Position numbers and translations under genes: made by a program. The notes beneath the pieces were generated by a model, which did not search any database, was not told the DNA's origin, and was given only the letters and a program-made list of their open reading frames with translations. DNA of 64,000 nt from Otatea glauca (taxonomy: Eukaryota; Streptophyta; Magnoliopsida; Poales; Poaceae), in NCBI GenBank assembly GCA_036346275.1, contig CM070722.1, forward strand, positions 57,821,524 to 57,885,523, in the 5' to 3' direction. Numbering within the stretch: the first letter of the stretch is position 1; each line of letters begins with the position of its first letter. This document shows positions 25,201 to 35,611 of this stretch, one piece after another.

Positions 25201-27682
25201 TATCACAGACGGTTTTTCCTAACTGTCTGTGTTGAGACGTCTAATATATGTCTTTCTGTAGTAGTGCGCGTCGCTATCTCCTTTTTTTTCATCAGATTAA
25301 AGCTTTTTTTGTTTCTTATAGAAGGCTACACACTTAATTAGCCTTTGGTGGAAGCTAAAAGCCCAGCAGAACGAACTCACTACCAAAAAAAGAGAGTAAA
25401 TTTCATAAAACCCTAGATTTTGTGTTCGTTATTGTACAAAACCCTAGATATTATGATTTGTGTCACTTAACCTCAGGTATTAAGTTCATAACATTTCACA
25501 AAACCCTAGATGTTGTGGCTCTTGTCACTTGTACCCTAGGTATCATGATCACAATATTTCACAAAACCCTGGTATTATAGTCACGACGGAGATGAGTTGC
25601 TGGAAGTAGTGGCGTGCAAGGTTCTCCGTCATGTGGCCGAAGGCATCGGGCAGGAAAACAGCTTGTTATCGTCGTGTGTGGTCACGACTGTGGAGGAGTA
25701 ATTGTAATAAGATGAGGTTTTGTCAAATGTTATGACCATAATACTTGGAGTTAAATGATATAAATTATAATATTTGAGGTTTTATGCAACAATGACCATA
25801 AAACCTAGAGTTTTATGAAATTTACTCAAAAAAAATTACAACTTGTTTTTCTCGCATGTATGTCTCTGCAGGAACGGTATGGACGGCGACGGCGCACATC
25901 ATAACGGCGGTGATCGGGTCCGGCGTGCTGTCGTTGGCCTGGGCCATGGCGCAGCTGGGGTGGGCGGCCGGGCCGCTGGCCCTGGTGCTCTTCGCGGTCA
26001 TCACCTTCTACACCTGCGGCCTCCTCGCCGACTGCTACCGCATCGGCGACCCCGTCACCAGCAAGCGCAACTACACATACACCGATGCCGTCAAGTCATG
26101 CCTAGGCACGTACTCTCACTTTTCACTCTCATCGCCATGCAAATTCAAGCGATACATGCATGAGTTTGCACGTCGAGTTTGTCTAACAGTACGTGCAAAG
26201 ACATACTAGACAACGTGTTTGCTACAATGGCATTGCAAAATCTGTGTAAACAAACGACCGATGTATATGTGCAGGCGGGTGGCACGTCTGGTTCTGCGCT
26301 TTCTGCCAGTACGCCAACATGTTGGGCACCAGCATCGGGTACACCGTCACAGCGTCCATCAGCGCCGCGTAAGTTCCTGCCCCTGCGCAGCTCTTCTGCG
26401 TATTCTGGAAAAAAAAATTTACTGCATGAGAGAGAAGACTGTAACAGGTGCCATGGATTTTGTTGGACAGTGCTATCAAGAAGTCCAACTGCTTCCACCG
26501 GCACGGGCACCAGGCGGACTGCGACCAGGAGTTGAGCGTGTTCATCGTCGCGTTCGGGGTGGTGCAGGTTGTCTTCTGCCAGCTCCCCAATTTCCACAAG
26601 CTCTGGTGGCTCTCCGTCGTCGCCGCCGTCATGTCCATCTCTTACGCCTGCATCGTCGTCGGCCTCTCCCTCGCGCAGACCATCTCGGGTACTCTCTAAT
26701 TCTCTATCTAGGCTAGGAGTAATTGGCATCCGTGTGACTTACATGTGTAATGAAACGGAGGAAGTACTGGTACATGTATGATGATGCTGTACACATCTCT
26801 GCCAGGTCCCACGGGGAAGACGACACTGACCGGCACGCAGGTCGGGGTCGACGTCGACTCGATGCAGAAGATATGGATGACGTTCCAGGCCCTTGGCAAC
26901 GTCGCGTTCGCCTACTCCTACGCCATACTTCTCATCGAAATCCAGGTGAGAACTTGCCAAGAATATACACTGCTCCCTGGAGTTAATTGCTACTAGTGTT
27001 TTAATTAGTTATTGGTTTGCGATGATGATCGACGGCGCGCACATGCATGCAGGACACGCTGCGGTCTCCTCCGGCGGAGAACAAGACGATGCGGCGGGCG
27101 ACGATGATGGGCATGTCGATGACGACGGCCTTCTACGTTCTGTGCAGCTGCCTCGGCTACTCGGCGTTCGGTAACGGCGCGAAGGGGAACATCCTCACCG
27201 GGTTCGGCTTCTACGAGCCTTTCTGGCTCATCGACTTCGCCAACGCCTGCATCGTCGTCCACCTCGTCGGAGGGTTCCAGGTGTTCTGCCAGCCGCTGTT
27301 CGCGGTGGTGGAGGGGGCCGTGGAGCGGCGGTTCCCGGGCGCGACGTCTGCCCGCGCGGGCGGTGGCCACGGCGTGAACTTGTTCCGGCTGGTGTGGCGT
27401 ACGGCGTTCGTGGGCTTGGTCACGCTGCTGGCCATCGTGATGCCCTTCTTCAACAGCATCCTCGGCATCCTCGGCAGCATCGCCTTCTGGCCGCTCACCG
27501 TCTTCTTCCCCGTGGAGATGTACATCCGGCAGCGGCAGATCCCGCGGTTCAGCACCAAGTGGGCGGCGCTGCAGGCCCTCAGCTTCGTCTGCTTCCTCGT
27601 CACCATCGCCGCCTGCGTCTCCTCCTTCCAGGGCGTCCGCGACGCGCTCAAGACCTACGTGCCATTCAAGACCAAGATGTGA
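19230..27682 (+). CDS. Amino acid permease, AAP family (AAP-B), six exons
   Basis: Plasma-membrane proton/amino acid symporter, tandem paralogue of AAP-A. Exons: 19230-19341, 25872-26105, 26275-26368, 26471-26688, 26806-26945, 27053-27682; 475 aa. Exons 1-5 match AAP-A in length and phase; exon 6 is 24 nt shorter, the difference lying in the loop between VFCQP and VNLFRLVWRT. Motifs: IGSGVLSLAW, LADCYRIGD, SNCFHRHGH, LPNFHKLWWLS, IEIQDTLRSPPAENKTM, GFYEPFWLIDFAN, PVEMYIRQRQI and the end VPFKTKM. The start is uncertain: ATG 19230 is the first in frame, ATG 19242 is the second, and ATG 19260 (gccATGG) has the best context and would remove 10 residues. Intron 2 needs a GC donor (GC at 26106-26107); the nearest GT breaks the frame. 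Intron 1 is 6530 bp and contains a CACTA element and a MULE-type MITE. Substrate not predictable. Confidence 0.95.
19342..22308. other. AAP-B intron 1, part upstream of the CACTA element
   Basis: No gene was found in this first ~3 kb of intron. A 33-bp phrase starting 'tctctataaatcaataat' and ending 'agagagatcgcc' occurs twice in direct orientation, at about 20933 and 21023. Otherwise no element with definable ends was recognised. Confidence 0.4.
22566..23522. repeat. Large near-palindrome (inverted repeat) inside the CACTA element
   Basis: Two arms of about 450-500 bp meet at about 23022-23026, where 'aattatcgta' faces 'tacgataatt' across three bases. The outer arms pair 'cttccatcattagtatct' (near 22595) with 'agatactaatgatggaag' (near 23470). 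The inner arms contain two copies each of 'gagttgattaagtcatcata' or its complement. The right arm has an extra duplicated stretch beginning 'aagaagcatggctgc'. A transcript across it would fold into a very long hairpin. Confidence 0.85.
23876..23958 (-). pseudogene. Captured exon of a RAB-H (Rab6-type) small GTPase
   Basis: On the - strand an 83-nt exon-like block lies between a tgtgcag acceptor and a gtaagt donor. One frame reads GERFESIPSYIRDSSV then VMIVYDVTG. Rab6/RABH proteins have 'DTAGQERF..LIPSYIRDSS' followed by 'VYDV' here (switch II and beta-4). The DTAGQ motif is damaged: a net 2-nt loss shifts the frame, and one codon after ERF..S is missing. It cannot encode a GTPase. Splice borders intact on both sides point to capture of genomic DNA. 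Confidence 0.75.
24624..24960 (-). pseudogene. Captured 5' exon fragment of an ABCG half-transporter
   Basis: On the - strand residues read ERKVASATLVWKELTAVF, then SERVVKSSDGYAL and GTLTVIMG, followed in another frame by SKSTLLRAIAG and a GT donor at 24623. Plant ABCG3-like half-transporters have 'WKDLT...VVKSSNGYA.PGT.TVIMGPAKSGKSTLLRA.AG' here, so this covers the N-terminal segment through Walker A. A small deletion at about 24660-24666 shifts the frame inside the Walker A loop, destroying the P-loop. A serine/alanine-rich N-terminal part precedes it. The rest of the transporter is absent. Confidence 0.75.
25394..25827. mobile_element. Mutator-like MITE next to AAP-B exon 2
   Basis: The element begins GAGTAAATTTCATAAAACCC and ends TTATGAAATTTACTC. 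Internal 'acaaaaccctagat' units recur. The 9-bp flanks aaaaaaaga and aaaaaaaat match at 7 of 9 positions but are low complexity. Related elements with GAGTAAATTT ends lie at 28350 and 40797. Its right end is only 44 bp before the exon 2 boundary. Confidence 0.65.
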
Positions 27683-28340
27683 GAGGAGATCATGGACGCA
27701 GAGTTGTTGCTTCTTTCTTCTAGCGTTCTTGTTCACGATCGATAGGGAATAATCACCTACTCTTTTGGCCTCTGACTGCAACTTGATCTCCGAACTATGC
27801 GATGGATTTGACTAAGCGGTTCGTATGCATGCTACTGTTGTGCTCAACTAAGTATTCGATTCAGACAATTGCAGAGGTTTGTTTGTTACAGTGTTTTCAT
27901 TGACGATATGAGTCTTTACGGTCAGATAGTTACAGTAGGCGCTCCACACTGAGACCCATTTGGAACACTCCAATTTTTTCTGATTAATGTGGGCATTAAA
28001 GTTTCCTGCAAAATTTCTCCGTTACAAATAGCCGTGAAGTGTTGTGTTCAAATGTGAGCGAGTGAATGTCATCGTCTAGTCAGAACAGAACATAGCCCAG
28101 AGCATAACAACATCCCCCGTTTCCAGACCTAGTTGAGCGGAATTGAATTTCAAGTCTTCGTTCAGTGCGTGGTCCTATGTCAGGGTATACTATTTCTCTG
28201 TAATGCTAGAAAAGGAAATTATTCAATAATTAGTGAATTCACTGTATAGCAATCTCACCCATAACTAGCCATGTATTCTTACTTCCCACAAAATTTTATT
28301 AGCCACGAATCAAATGATGTGAGGTTACCATCGGTTGATA
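27683..28340 (+). other. 3' UTR and downstream flank of AAP-B
   Basis: The sequence directly after the stop codon (27680-27682) is probable 3' UTR. No canonical AATAAA was seen; 'gggaataatcacc' near 27748 is the closest A-rich candidate. No gene follows. Confidence 0.35.
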
Positions 28341-28349
28341 GTTCATCTA

Positions 28350-29301
28350 GAGTAAATTTTACAAAACTACATATTTCTTATATAAATTATCAGAAAACTA
28401 TAGGTTTTAACTTCTATTTCACAAAACTACATATTTTAGAAGAACTTATATAATAAAACTATAAGTTTTAGAATTAATCATTTCTTGTAACGGGTTTGAC
28501 AATGTGGGACCACGTGGTAGCCTTAGGGGTGAAAATGGGTCGGATACGGGCGTATAATGCTTTTTCCGTATCCTAACCCATATTTTTTTCCGGATTCAGA
28601 ACCGGATACGGATACGGATTCGGGTTATTCGGGATACGGATACGGAACGGATATGTGACGGACTCGGATTGGAAACGGATAAAGATATACGGATAATACA
28701 CGTATATATAGAGTAACATATATTGAATTAAAACCATATGAGTACATTTCTATAGTAACAAGTTATATATCAATCAAACTCAATAGACGTTGTAGAGAGA
28801 ATATGCTACTTGAGGATCAATAGAGCCAACTAATTGATAATATAAATGGGCTGATATGGAAAAAATATGATGAAAATGGGCTGGGCCTTGCTGATATCCG
28901 AATATCCGATCTGATATCCGAATAGGAAAAATTCGAATATCCGAATAGAAAAAATCTGAATATCCGGATCCCGTCCCGTATTTACCAGATATTGGATTCT
29001 CCGGATCCGATCTCGAATCCAGATTCAAGTATCCGGATCCGGTCCTGGATCGGGTGGGAGATATCCGACCCGTTTTCATCTCTAGGTAGCCTCACACGCG
29101 AATGAAACGAGAAATGGTGGCACATGAGGTTGCCATGTGGGACCGTGCTATCATATCCGTTACAAGAAACGGTAAATTCTAAAACCTATAGTTTTGTGAC
29201 GTAAATTCTCCTAAAACCTATAGTTTTCTAAAATAGAAGTAAAAAAACTATAGTTTTCTGATAGTATATATAAAAACCTTGTAGTTTTGTGAAATTTTCT
29301 A
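28350..29301. mobile_element. Mutator-like MITE interrupted by an hAT MITE
   Basis: The left arm starts GAGTAAATTTTACAAAACTA and the right arm ends with its degenerate complement at about 29301. Flanks gttcatcta (28341-28349) and gctcatcta (29302-29310) form a 9-bp duplication with one mismatch, as for Mutator-type elements. The arms, with 'aactataggtttta' repeats, run about 28350-28500 and 29155-29300. The middle was later split by the hAT MITE at 28524-29084. Confidence 0.75.
28524..29084. mobile_element. hAT MITE, copy 1 (nested)
   Basis: The 561-bp element starts TAGGGGTGAAAATGGGTCGG and ends CCGTTTTCATCTCTA. It has a perfect 8-bp duplication ggtagcct at 28516-28523 and 29085-29092. The interior is rich in 'cggatacgg' and 'tatccg' motifs. 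It is homologous to 36378-36912 and lies inside an older Mutator-like MITE. Confidence 0.9.
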
Positions 29302-29310
29302 GCTCATCTA

Positions 29311-30172
29311 TTTACACCAAGAATTTCACAAACAAAATAGCCTACGCGTATGTAGAACCTGGAAAACTAATCCCCATCCATGAGCCATTTAAACGGAAAA
29401 GAAATGATGATGTCCTTGCTGAAAAATTGAACTTAATTTTGTTTTCTGTCAAATCCATTTGTCCAATCAAGCTAATACAACTGTATGATGAATCAGTAAT
29501 GAATGCTAATATACATAGCACAAAGCTCAGTTAGAAGTGAATTAAGGCCCTCTCTCTCTCTGGGGCTTTAAAGCTAGCTTCAACTTTCGAAACACCAATC
29601 AACTTAACTTTTAAGTGTCTTTTAGTATAAGTTAGAAGCTATATATAACCAGTAAAAGCGAAAAGCTGAGATAGATTTGCTTTTGCATCTTATTGCTGAG
29701 GGAAATTAGCTATGTGTCAAATGGTCTATTATAAAAAAACTACAGTTGCTTTTCAGTCCAAAAAAAAAAAATAACTTTTCAGAAAAGTTGCAGCTCCCCC
29801 AAACAGGTCTTAACTTTGAGCGATTGTTTGGCGTGCTAACACAACTCTAATGGCAAAGAAAGTGTCTTAGGGTCTATTTGGTTTGAAGCTAACTTTGCTA
29901 TAATTAATCTTAGTCAACTGTGGTATGCCACACTTTTTATTGCAACAAACTTCAACGTCACAAATATGACAAAGTTTAGTAAAAAGCTGAGTATATGACA
30001 TGCGGACCATGAGGCTAGAAAGTGTAACAAGCCACAGTTTTGAAACGAACCAAACACCCATGTAAGAATCTGTAATACGCATAAACTTAGACATAGCAAA
30101 GTTAACTTCAAACCAAACACGCCTTCGATCTCTCATAAAGAAGAAGACATAAGAATAACAACTTAATATATC
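29311..30172. other. Intergenic DNA, nothing recognised
   Basis: No gene or RNA was found. Phrases such as 'ggtctatttggtttgaagctaa' and its mirror near 30040-30120 suggest a short, eroded TIR element at about 29868-30125, but its ends are not clear. Confidence 0.4.
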
Positions 30173-30180
30173 CTAACCAG

Positions 30181-30702
30181 TAGGGTTGTGTAAGATTTCA
30201 CTAAACCAAAAAAATCATGCCAAAAAACCGACCGAACCAAACCGATCAACTTGATTTGACCAGTTTGTGGTATCTGGTACGGAATGACAAAAATGTGTTT
30301 TTGAGATATGGTTTTTTCGGTAAAAACCGTGAGTCAACCAAAATAATAAAAATACACGTATAATTACATAAAGTAATGGTCAAATATGTATAAAGTATGG
30401 TTTCACATAAAATTAATATCACTAGATTTGTCAAAGTAATGCTCAAAGGTGTGTAATAATTTTTACAAACATATAACTAGATAAAGTAATGGTCAAATGT
30501 GTGTATTAGAAACCGTATCGATGTCCAAGACGACAAGTAAAAAAGAACAATTCACGATAGTTTGGTAAATATGGTATTTACCGATATTGAACAGAAATAT
30601 TACGGTATTTACCGATACTGAACTGAAGTTTTATTTGATATTGCATTTAATTACTATATTTAAAAAACCGTATTTATCAAATATATTGTATGCACAGTCC
30701 TA
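30181..30702. mobile_element. Non-autonomous hAT element
   Basis: The 522-bp element begins TAGGGTTGTG and ends CACAGTCCTA. A perfect 8-bp duplication ctaaccag occurs at 30173-30180 and 30703-30710. Subterminal 'aaaccg' and 'cggtatttaccgat' motifs resemble other hAT elements here. There is no coding capacity. Confidence 0.85.
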
Positions 30703-30710
30703 CTAACCAG

Positions 30711-32160
30711 GAAACCAGGAGGCCGGCCTTGCGCATTCAAGCGTACAATAAGGCCTAAGAAGGACTTTTTCGAGGCTAGGCGTAGATGTATTGTATCTAC
30801 TCGAGGTCTAAACCCTCATTATTGTTCATCTTGGGAAGGATCGAGTAAGATTTACTGGTCTAACTAGTTGGTTGAATTCTTTAATCGACAGGTGAGGCGG
30901 AAAGTAGGTAATCGGAGGACGAGTTATTCACATTTAATTTGATGGTCAAAGACGAATTGAAAGCTAAACAGTGTTAATTAAGAACCCTAGAGGAAAATAG
31001 AGATGTCTCCTACGTTACCCATAAAAGGCGAGAAAGAAAGCCCGGAAAGGAAGACCATCATCTCTATCCTCCCGATGATCCAACAGATATCGACAACCGA
31101 TACGGATTCTTTATCGATTGAGGGAGCTCTCTCTCGAATTTTCGACCTGGATTTTCATGAGCGTAGGCGGGTCCTGGAGTGCTCGTCAAGGGCGCTAGCG
31201 CATACCCCGGGTTGATCATCTGTTATTACGTGCGACTATCTCCACTATAGAAAGAAGAAAAAGGGCTAGCTCTATCGACATACAGAGTTTGACCCACGGT
31301 ACGATGCAGCTGAAAAAGGTAAGTCGGTTAAGTGCTTTAACCATTTAGTCAAAGAGACTGAGCGAGTCGACGACTGCAGTGACCATCTTGAGCTACAACC
31401 TGGAAGGCCTCCCGTTTTACTTGTCAGTATTGCAATGACAGTTTCCCTGCAGGGCAGCAAACAAACCTAGCTAAGCTGTGCAAAAGCAAGCTCTAAAAGA
31501 AGTCGCAATATTACTAACTGATGGAACTGGTAAGTAAAAATTCTAGCAGAAGTAAATACGACCTTTTTTATTTGGTGCAACAGAATGGGATACATACGGT
31601 AGAGAGGAAGTTGTGGTTACTCAACTTGTCTTTTTTGAGCAGTGCTTCATACTTTTCCTCTCAATACAGGTTGTACAAATTTTGAAGCAAATAAAAGGGT
31701 AAGTAATCACCATCTACCTTTCATTGATGTTTTAATATTTGTGCATTTTTTTTAAAAAAAAATATGAAAGCACCTCTCCTCTTTTTTCCATCTATTATAC
31801 CACGCATCAAACAAAAGAATAGAACACATATGCTGATTGCTGGCTCCAACAATTCGAATGATGCCATCATAGTACAGCGTAAAAAAAAGCCACTAAAGAA
31901 TTCAGCAACAAATGCCCAACAGCTCGTTTATATGCATCATGTTTCCAATGCTAATCCTAATGAAAGTATGAAACCAAGAATCCAAAAAAACATTAAATTG
32001 ACACTAAAATATACAGATTCATGAAATAAGGAACCTTTTCTTACAAAAAAATTGATGGTTTACTGATAAACAATACTTGAGAACTGCATAGTTACGGGTT
32101 AGAGTGCTGTTACCCAAGCTATACCGTTAGAAGTGCTACCAACGATATAAAAAAAATTCG
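30711..32160. other. Unclassified intergenic DNA, possibly decayed retroelement
   Basis: About 30720-31460 has a different, GC-richer texture with 'cccataaaaggcgagaaag' and several short open frames, reminiscent of degraded LTR DNA. No LTR ends or conserved protein motifs were identified. About 31500-32160 is plain AT-rich DNA. Confidence 0.3.
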
Positions 32161-32360
32161 TATAGTTTCGGTGAGTTTCAATAGAACGTTCGAAAGTTTC
32201 ATATTTCGGTGAATTTCACACGTTTTTAGAAGATTCTAAGCCAAAGTTTCAACAAGTTTCAAATTTTGGAACTCAAGTTTCACAAAGTTTCAACCGACGA
32301 GTTTTAGCAATTTTCAACTAAAAGTTTTAAAAAGTTTCAACAAGTTTCAGCTAGTTTTTT
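32160..32360. repeat. Cluster of AGTTTCA subrepeats
   Basis: The 8-10 bp phrase 'agtttcaa' (with variants 'gagtttca' and 'aagtttca') occurs more than ten times in 200 bp. Such clusters are typical of subterminal regions of hAT or CACTA elements, but no ends were found. Confidence 0.5.
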
Positions 32361-32402
32361 GTGAGCTCACCTGGCTACGATGGTGCTACCACGCTGCCAA
32401 AG

Positions 32403-35400
32403 TGTAACATCCCAAAATTTTATGGTTAATAATAATAATTTAATTTATTATTTTGTGAATTTTTAGAATATAATTAAATTTTATGGATTTTATAATAATT
32501 ATTTATGATTTTATTATATTTTTATCCTAATTTTTTTGGATTTTTAAATGGTTTTTGTTATTTTTAGAAATTAAAAAGTAATTTATGTATAAAAATAAAA
32601 CCAAATTTAAGTTTAAATTTTTTTATTAAGTTTAAATTGTTTTTGGAAATATTTTTGGATTTTTTCCAGCATTTTTTAATTCTATCTAATATTTTCTAAA
32701 AGCTTCTTTGAATTTATGTGAATATTTAAATTCGAAGGTAATTTTAAATTCTCTAGGCCTAAGTACATTCCGGCCGGCCCACCCGGCCATTCCCCCTAGC
32801 CCACCCTGACCTTTTCTCCTTCATCTCTGGGCCCGGCCCATCTCTCCTTCTCTCTTTCCCTAGCCCAGCGTTTAACTGCGGCCCGCCTCTCCTTCTCCCA
32901 CCTCTTTCTGGACCGCAGGCCCACTTGGCCTAACCTTCCTCTTGGCCCAAGGCCGACTGAACTAGACTGCTTCCCTTCTCCCTTGGCACAGCCCAACTCG
33001 CCCACCCCTTCCCCTTCCTCTGCCGCACGCACAGAGCCGCTCCCGTCCGCCATTACCGCTACAGCTAGAGCTCCAAGAGCCGTTTTTCTCTCCCGTTTCT
33101 TCTCCATTCAAGTGCAATCAAAGCATTAATATTCCCACTAATCCTCCCACTCCACTCACTGTCCGTTTCATCCACTAAATTGCGCGATAATGCCATATTT
33201 GCGCAACCGGCCGCCGACCTTCCCATCCTCATTGCCGTCGCTTCGGTGTTCCTTAAGCCAATAAAAGGCAAGCATCGGCTTCGCAACGTTTTCCCGGTTT
33301 CATTTTATCCATTCCCGAGTTCTTCCGCCTACTCATTCGCTCGGAACATGCCTGGACCCGGAGCTCTGTCCCGACGCCGGCCGCAGTGCTCCCTGTGTTG
33401 TCCCCGACAACATTTTCCCGCGTTGATCGCGTCAAAATGTGCGCCCGGATCTCCTCTCTATTTCCCCTCTGTCAATTTTGGGATTCCTCCCCTCTTCTCA
33501 CCGGATTATGCATTTCCCCAATGTCCGGCCGTTCACGTTCTTCGTCAAATTGACGCCGCCGTGGAGCTCCTCCGTCCCTGCCGACAGCGCCATCCTCATG
33601 CGCACCCTCGTGCTGCCCAAGCACCTCCGACAGACCCCGGCACCGTCGCCTCCGTTCCAAGCCGCGCCGCCGCCCTCCATTTCCCGGCCAGCCGACGTCG
33701 TCCGGCCCGCCACCGCCGCCGACCACGTCGCCGATCTCGCAGCACCGCCGCCATGGCCATGCCCCGCGCCGGCTAACCGGAGAACCGCCGCTGCACCATT
33801 TCGCCTGCGCCGACCGAGCCTCTGTGCCGTGCATCGGGTGCACAGTGCACCGACCGCGAGCCATGAACCAAGTCCACAGGCTCAAAGCCACCTACCATAG
33901 AGACCAAAATAATTTTAATTTTTCGAAACAAAAATAATTCAGCTGAAAAGGAAATGGTCCACTGACATCATGCTAATAATCAGAGAATTTTCTTTAGCAA
34001 AACAATTCTTAAATTATGAAAAAGTAAACAGTAAATTTCTTTTCACTTTTCACTCGGATTTAATCTTACGGGAGTCTGTTCTTCTCCGTTAAAACTCCGA
34101 TTAGACCCATTCTTTCTCCTAAATTCATCTAAAATCTCAAATCACATATTTATGCTGTTTTTGTAATTTATTTGATTTTATTTAAATTTATTTTTGTTCT
34201 TTTTGCAATGTATAGATTCGGAGTGCGGAAGGAGTACCAAATCGACAACCCAGATCTCCAGTTCTCCGTGCAAGGCTTTTTGGAATTATATTTTAATTTA
34301 AATTACTACATTCATAATTTTATCAGTGTAATTTAGATCTCAAATTTAAATAATTAGTTACGTCTAATTTGTTTAAACCACATTTGAACTTGGATATTTA
34401 TGCCATTAAAACCTTAAGGAATACTTATATGATGATTATCAAATGCTTCGACTTGCTTATATTTCAAAGCAAGTCTATTATGGGAATTTGAGGCAAAAAA
34501 ATAATTTTATTGAAATAAAACCATTGTTATTGGTGTGCCATGGAATACTTTAAAAGGTGATATTGTTTAAAGCAAAAATGAAAATATGATTTAAATTGGG
34601 CGAGAATGGTTGTCGATTGTCTTTGAATTTGTTGAAAAGCTCGTCTAGTCAATTAAGCATCGGTCTATGAGAAGCGGTTGTAAAGCCTAACCGTACTTTC
34701 ACAAGTCTGACATGAAACAAACCTGGCTATCTGTATTGAAACATACCATGGACAATCGTGCTATTAGGTTGAAAGTGGTGTGAGCGTGAGGTTGCCACTC
34801 ATCGCAAGAGGTGGCTTCTGAAAAGGGCGAGCCTTTCAGCGAGGAAACCTCAGCGGACATGACTACGTGGATGGTGCTTTATAGGGGGCATTATCGTAAT
34901 TTTCTCTGCACACCCAAGAAAGTGTATTTTGTTTAAAGCAGACGATCATATCTTGTGGGTAAAGTTGTACAACTTCTGCAGAGTGTAAAATTATTTGAAT
35001 AGCCGAGCTTGCGGTCATGGGTATGCTGAGCAAACCTTCCTCGCGGATTAGTGATTTGAGAAAGATGATTTATAGATGGAAAGGGGTTCCGTCCGGAAAG
35101 ATTGGGATGAGCTCCGGGATGGACCCCGTGTGGAAAATTGATTTAAAACTCAATTTTACTATATCAATTACACATTGGAAATTACTTACTGTATTTCAAA
35201 TGTTGCTTTATGCTCAAACTAACCCCATTATGCCTTTCTTTTGTTATCATTGCATTAACACTGCATTTCATGTGTGACTTGCGAATACTTTATCTACTCA
35301 TGTTGCTACATCTGTTGTTTTTTTAGAAGATAAGGAGACCATCTACACTAGTGAGGATCTCGATGATGCCGCTAACCCAGTTGATTGCCTATGGCAGATT

Positions 35401-35606
35401 TGTTGGCTCCTACTATTTCTTTTGCTTTCCGCTGCTATATTTTAAGTTGGCCTTCAAGCCATTAATATTGTAAAACTCTGATAATTAAATGAATAAAATT
35501 TTGTGTGATATGTGGTGGTATCATCTTTACTGTGTGTACTAAGTTTTTCTTGGACTAGTACAATATACACAGAGGATTTCGAAAAGTATTTTTTCAGGGT
35601 CCAACA
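32403..35606 (+). mobile_element. Probable solo LTR of a Gypsy-type retrotransposon
   Basis: The block starts TGTAACATCCCAAAATTTTA and ends GGGTCCAACA (TG...CA). Four flanking bases, aaag, repeat on both sides (32399-32402 and 35607-35610), a weak trace of a target duplication. The AT-rich start, a long GC-rich middle (about 32760-33900) and the start TGTAACATCCC resemble the 3-4 kb LTRs of grass Tekay/Del-type elements. No internal domain or second LTR lies in the window. Open frames within 33180-33900 are incidental to GC richness. Confidence 0.55.
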
Positions 35607-35611
35607 AAAGG

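Larger units (their letters stand above)
22309..25266. mobile_element. CACTA element carrying captured gene fragments (Pack-CACTA)
   Basis: The 2958-bp element has CACTACTACAGAAA at its left end and TTTCTGTAGTAGTG at its right end. The 3-bp target duplication cgc (22306-22308 and 25267-25269) is perfect. Subterminal arrays of 'tcacagacggtt' and its complement fill about 22325-22570 and 24995-25240, as in CACTA elements. No transposase is visible, so it is non-autonomous. Its interior holds a large near-palindrome, an exon-like RAB-H GTPase fragment and an ABCG-type exon fragment, both on the - strand. It sits in AAP-B intron 1, in sense with no AAP exon. Confidence 0.9.

Noticed and set aside
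22339..25240. CRISPR-like spaced repeats (tcacagacggtt units)
   Set aside because: These are the subterminal binding-site arrays of a plant CACTA element, in both orientations and with irregular spacing.
26107..26112. GT donor at 26110 for AAP-B intron 2
   Set aside because: Using it adds four bases and shifts the frame into exon 3, while the GC donor at 26106 preserves the AAP sequence and the paralogue's phase.
27005..27781. 258-codon - strand open frame over AAP-B exon 6
   Set aside because: It is antisense to a well-supported exon with high GC3, which removes stops on the opposite strand. Its protein has no recognisable domain.
33180..33900. Open frames of 139-198 codons on both strands
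   Set aside because: They lie in the GC-rich core of the probable solo LTR, overlap in several frames and have a Pro/Ala/Arg composition without domains.
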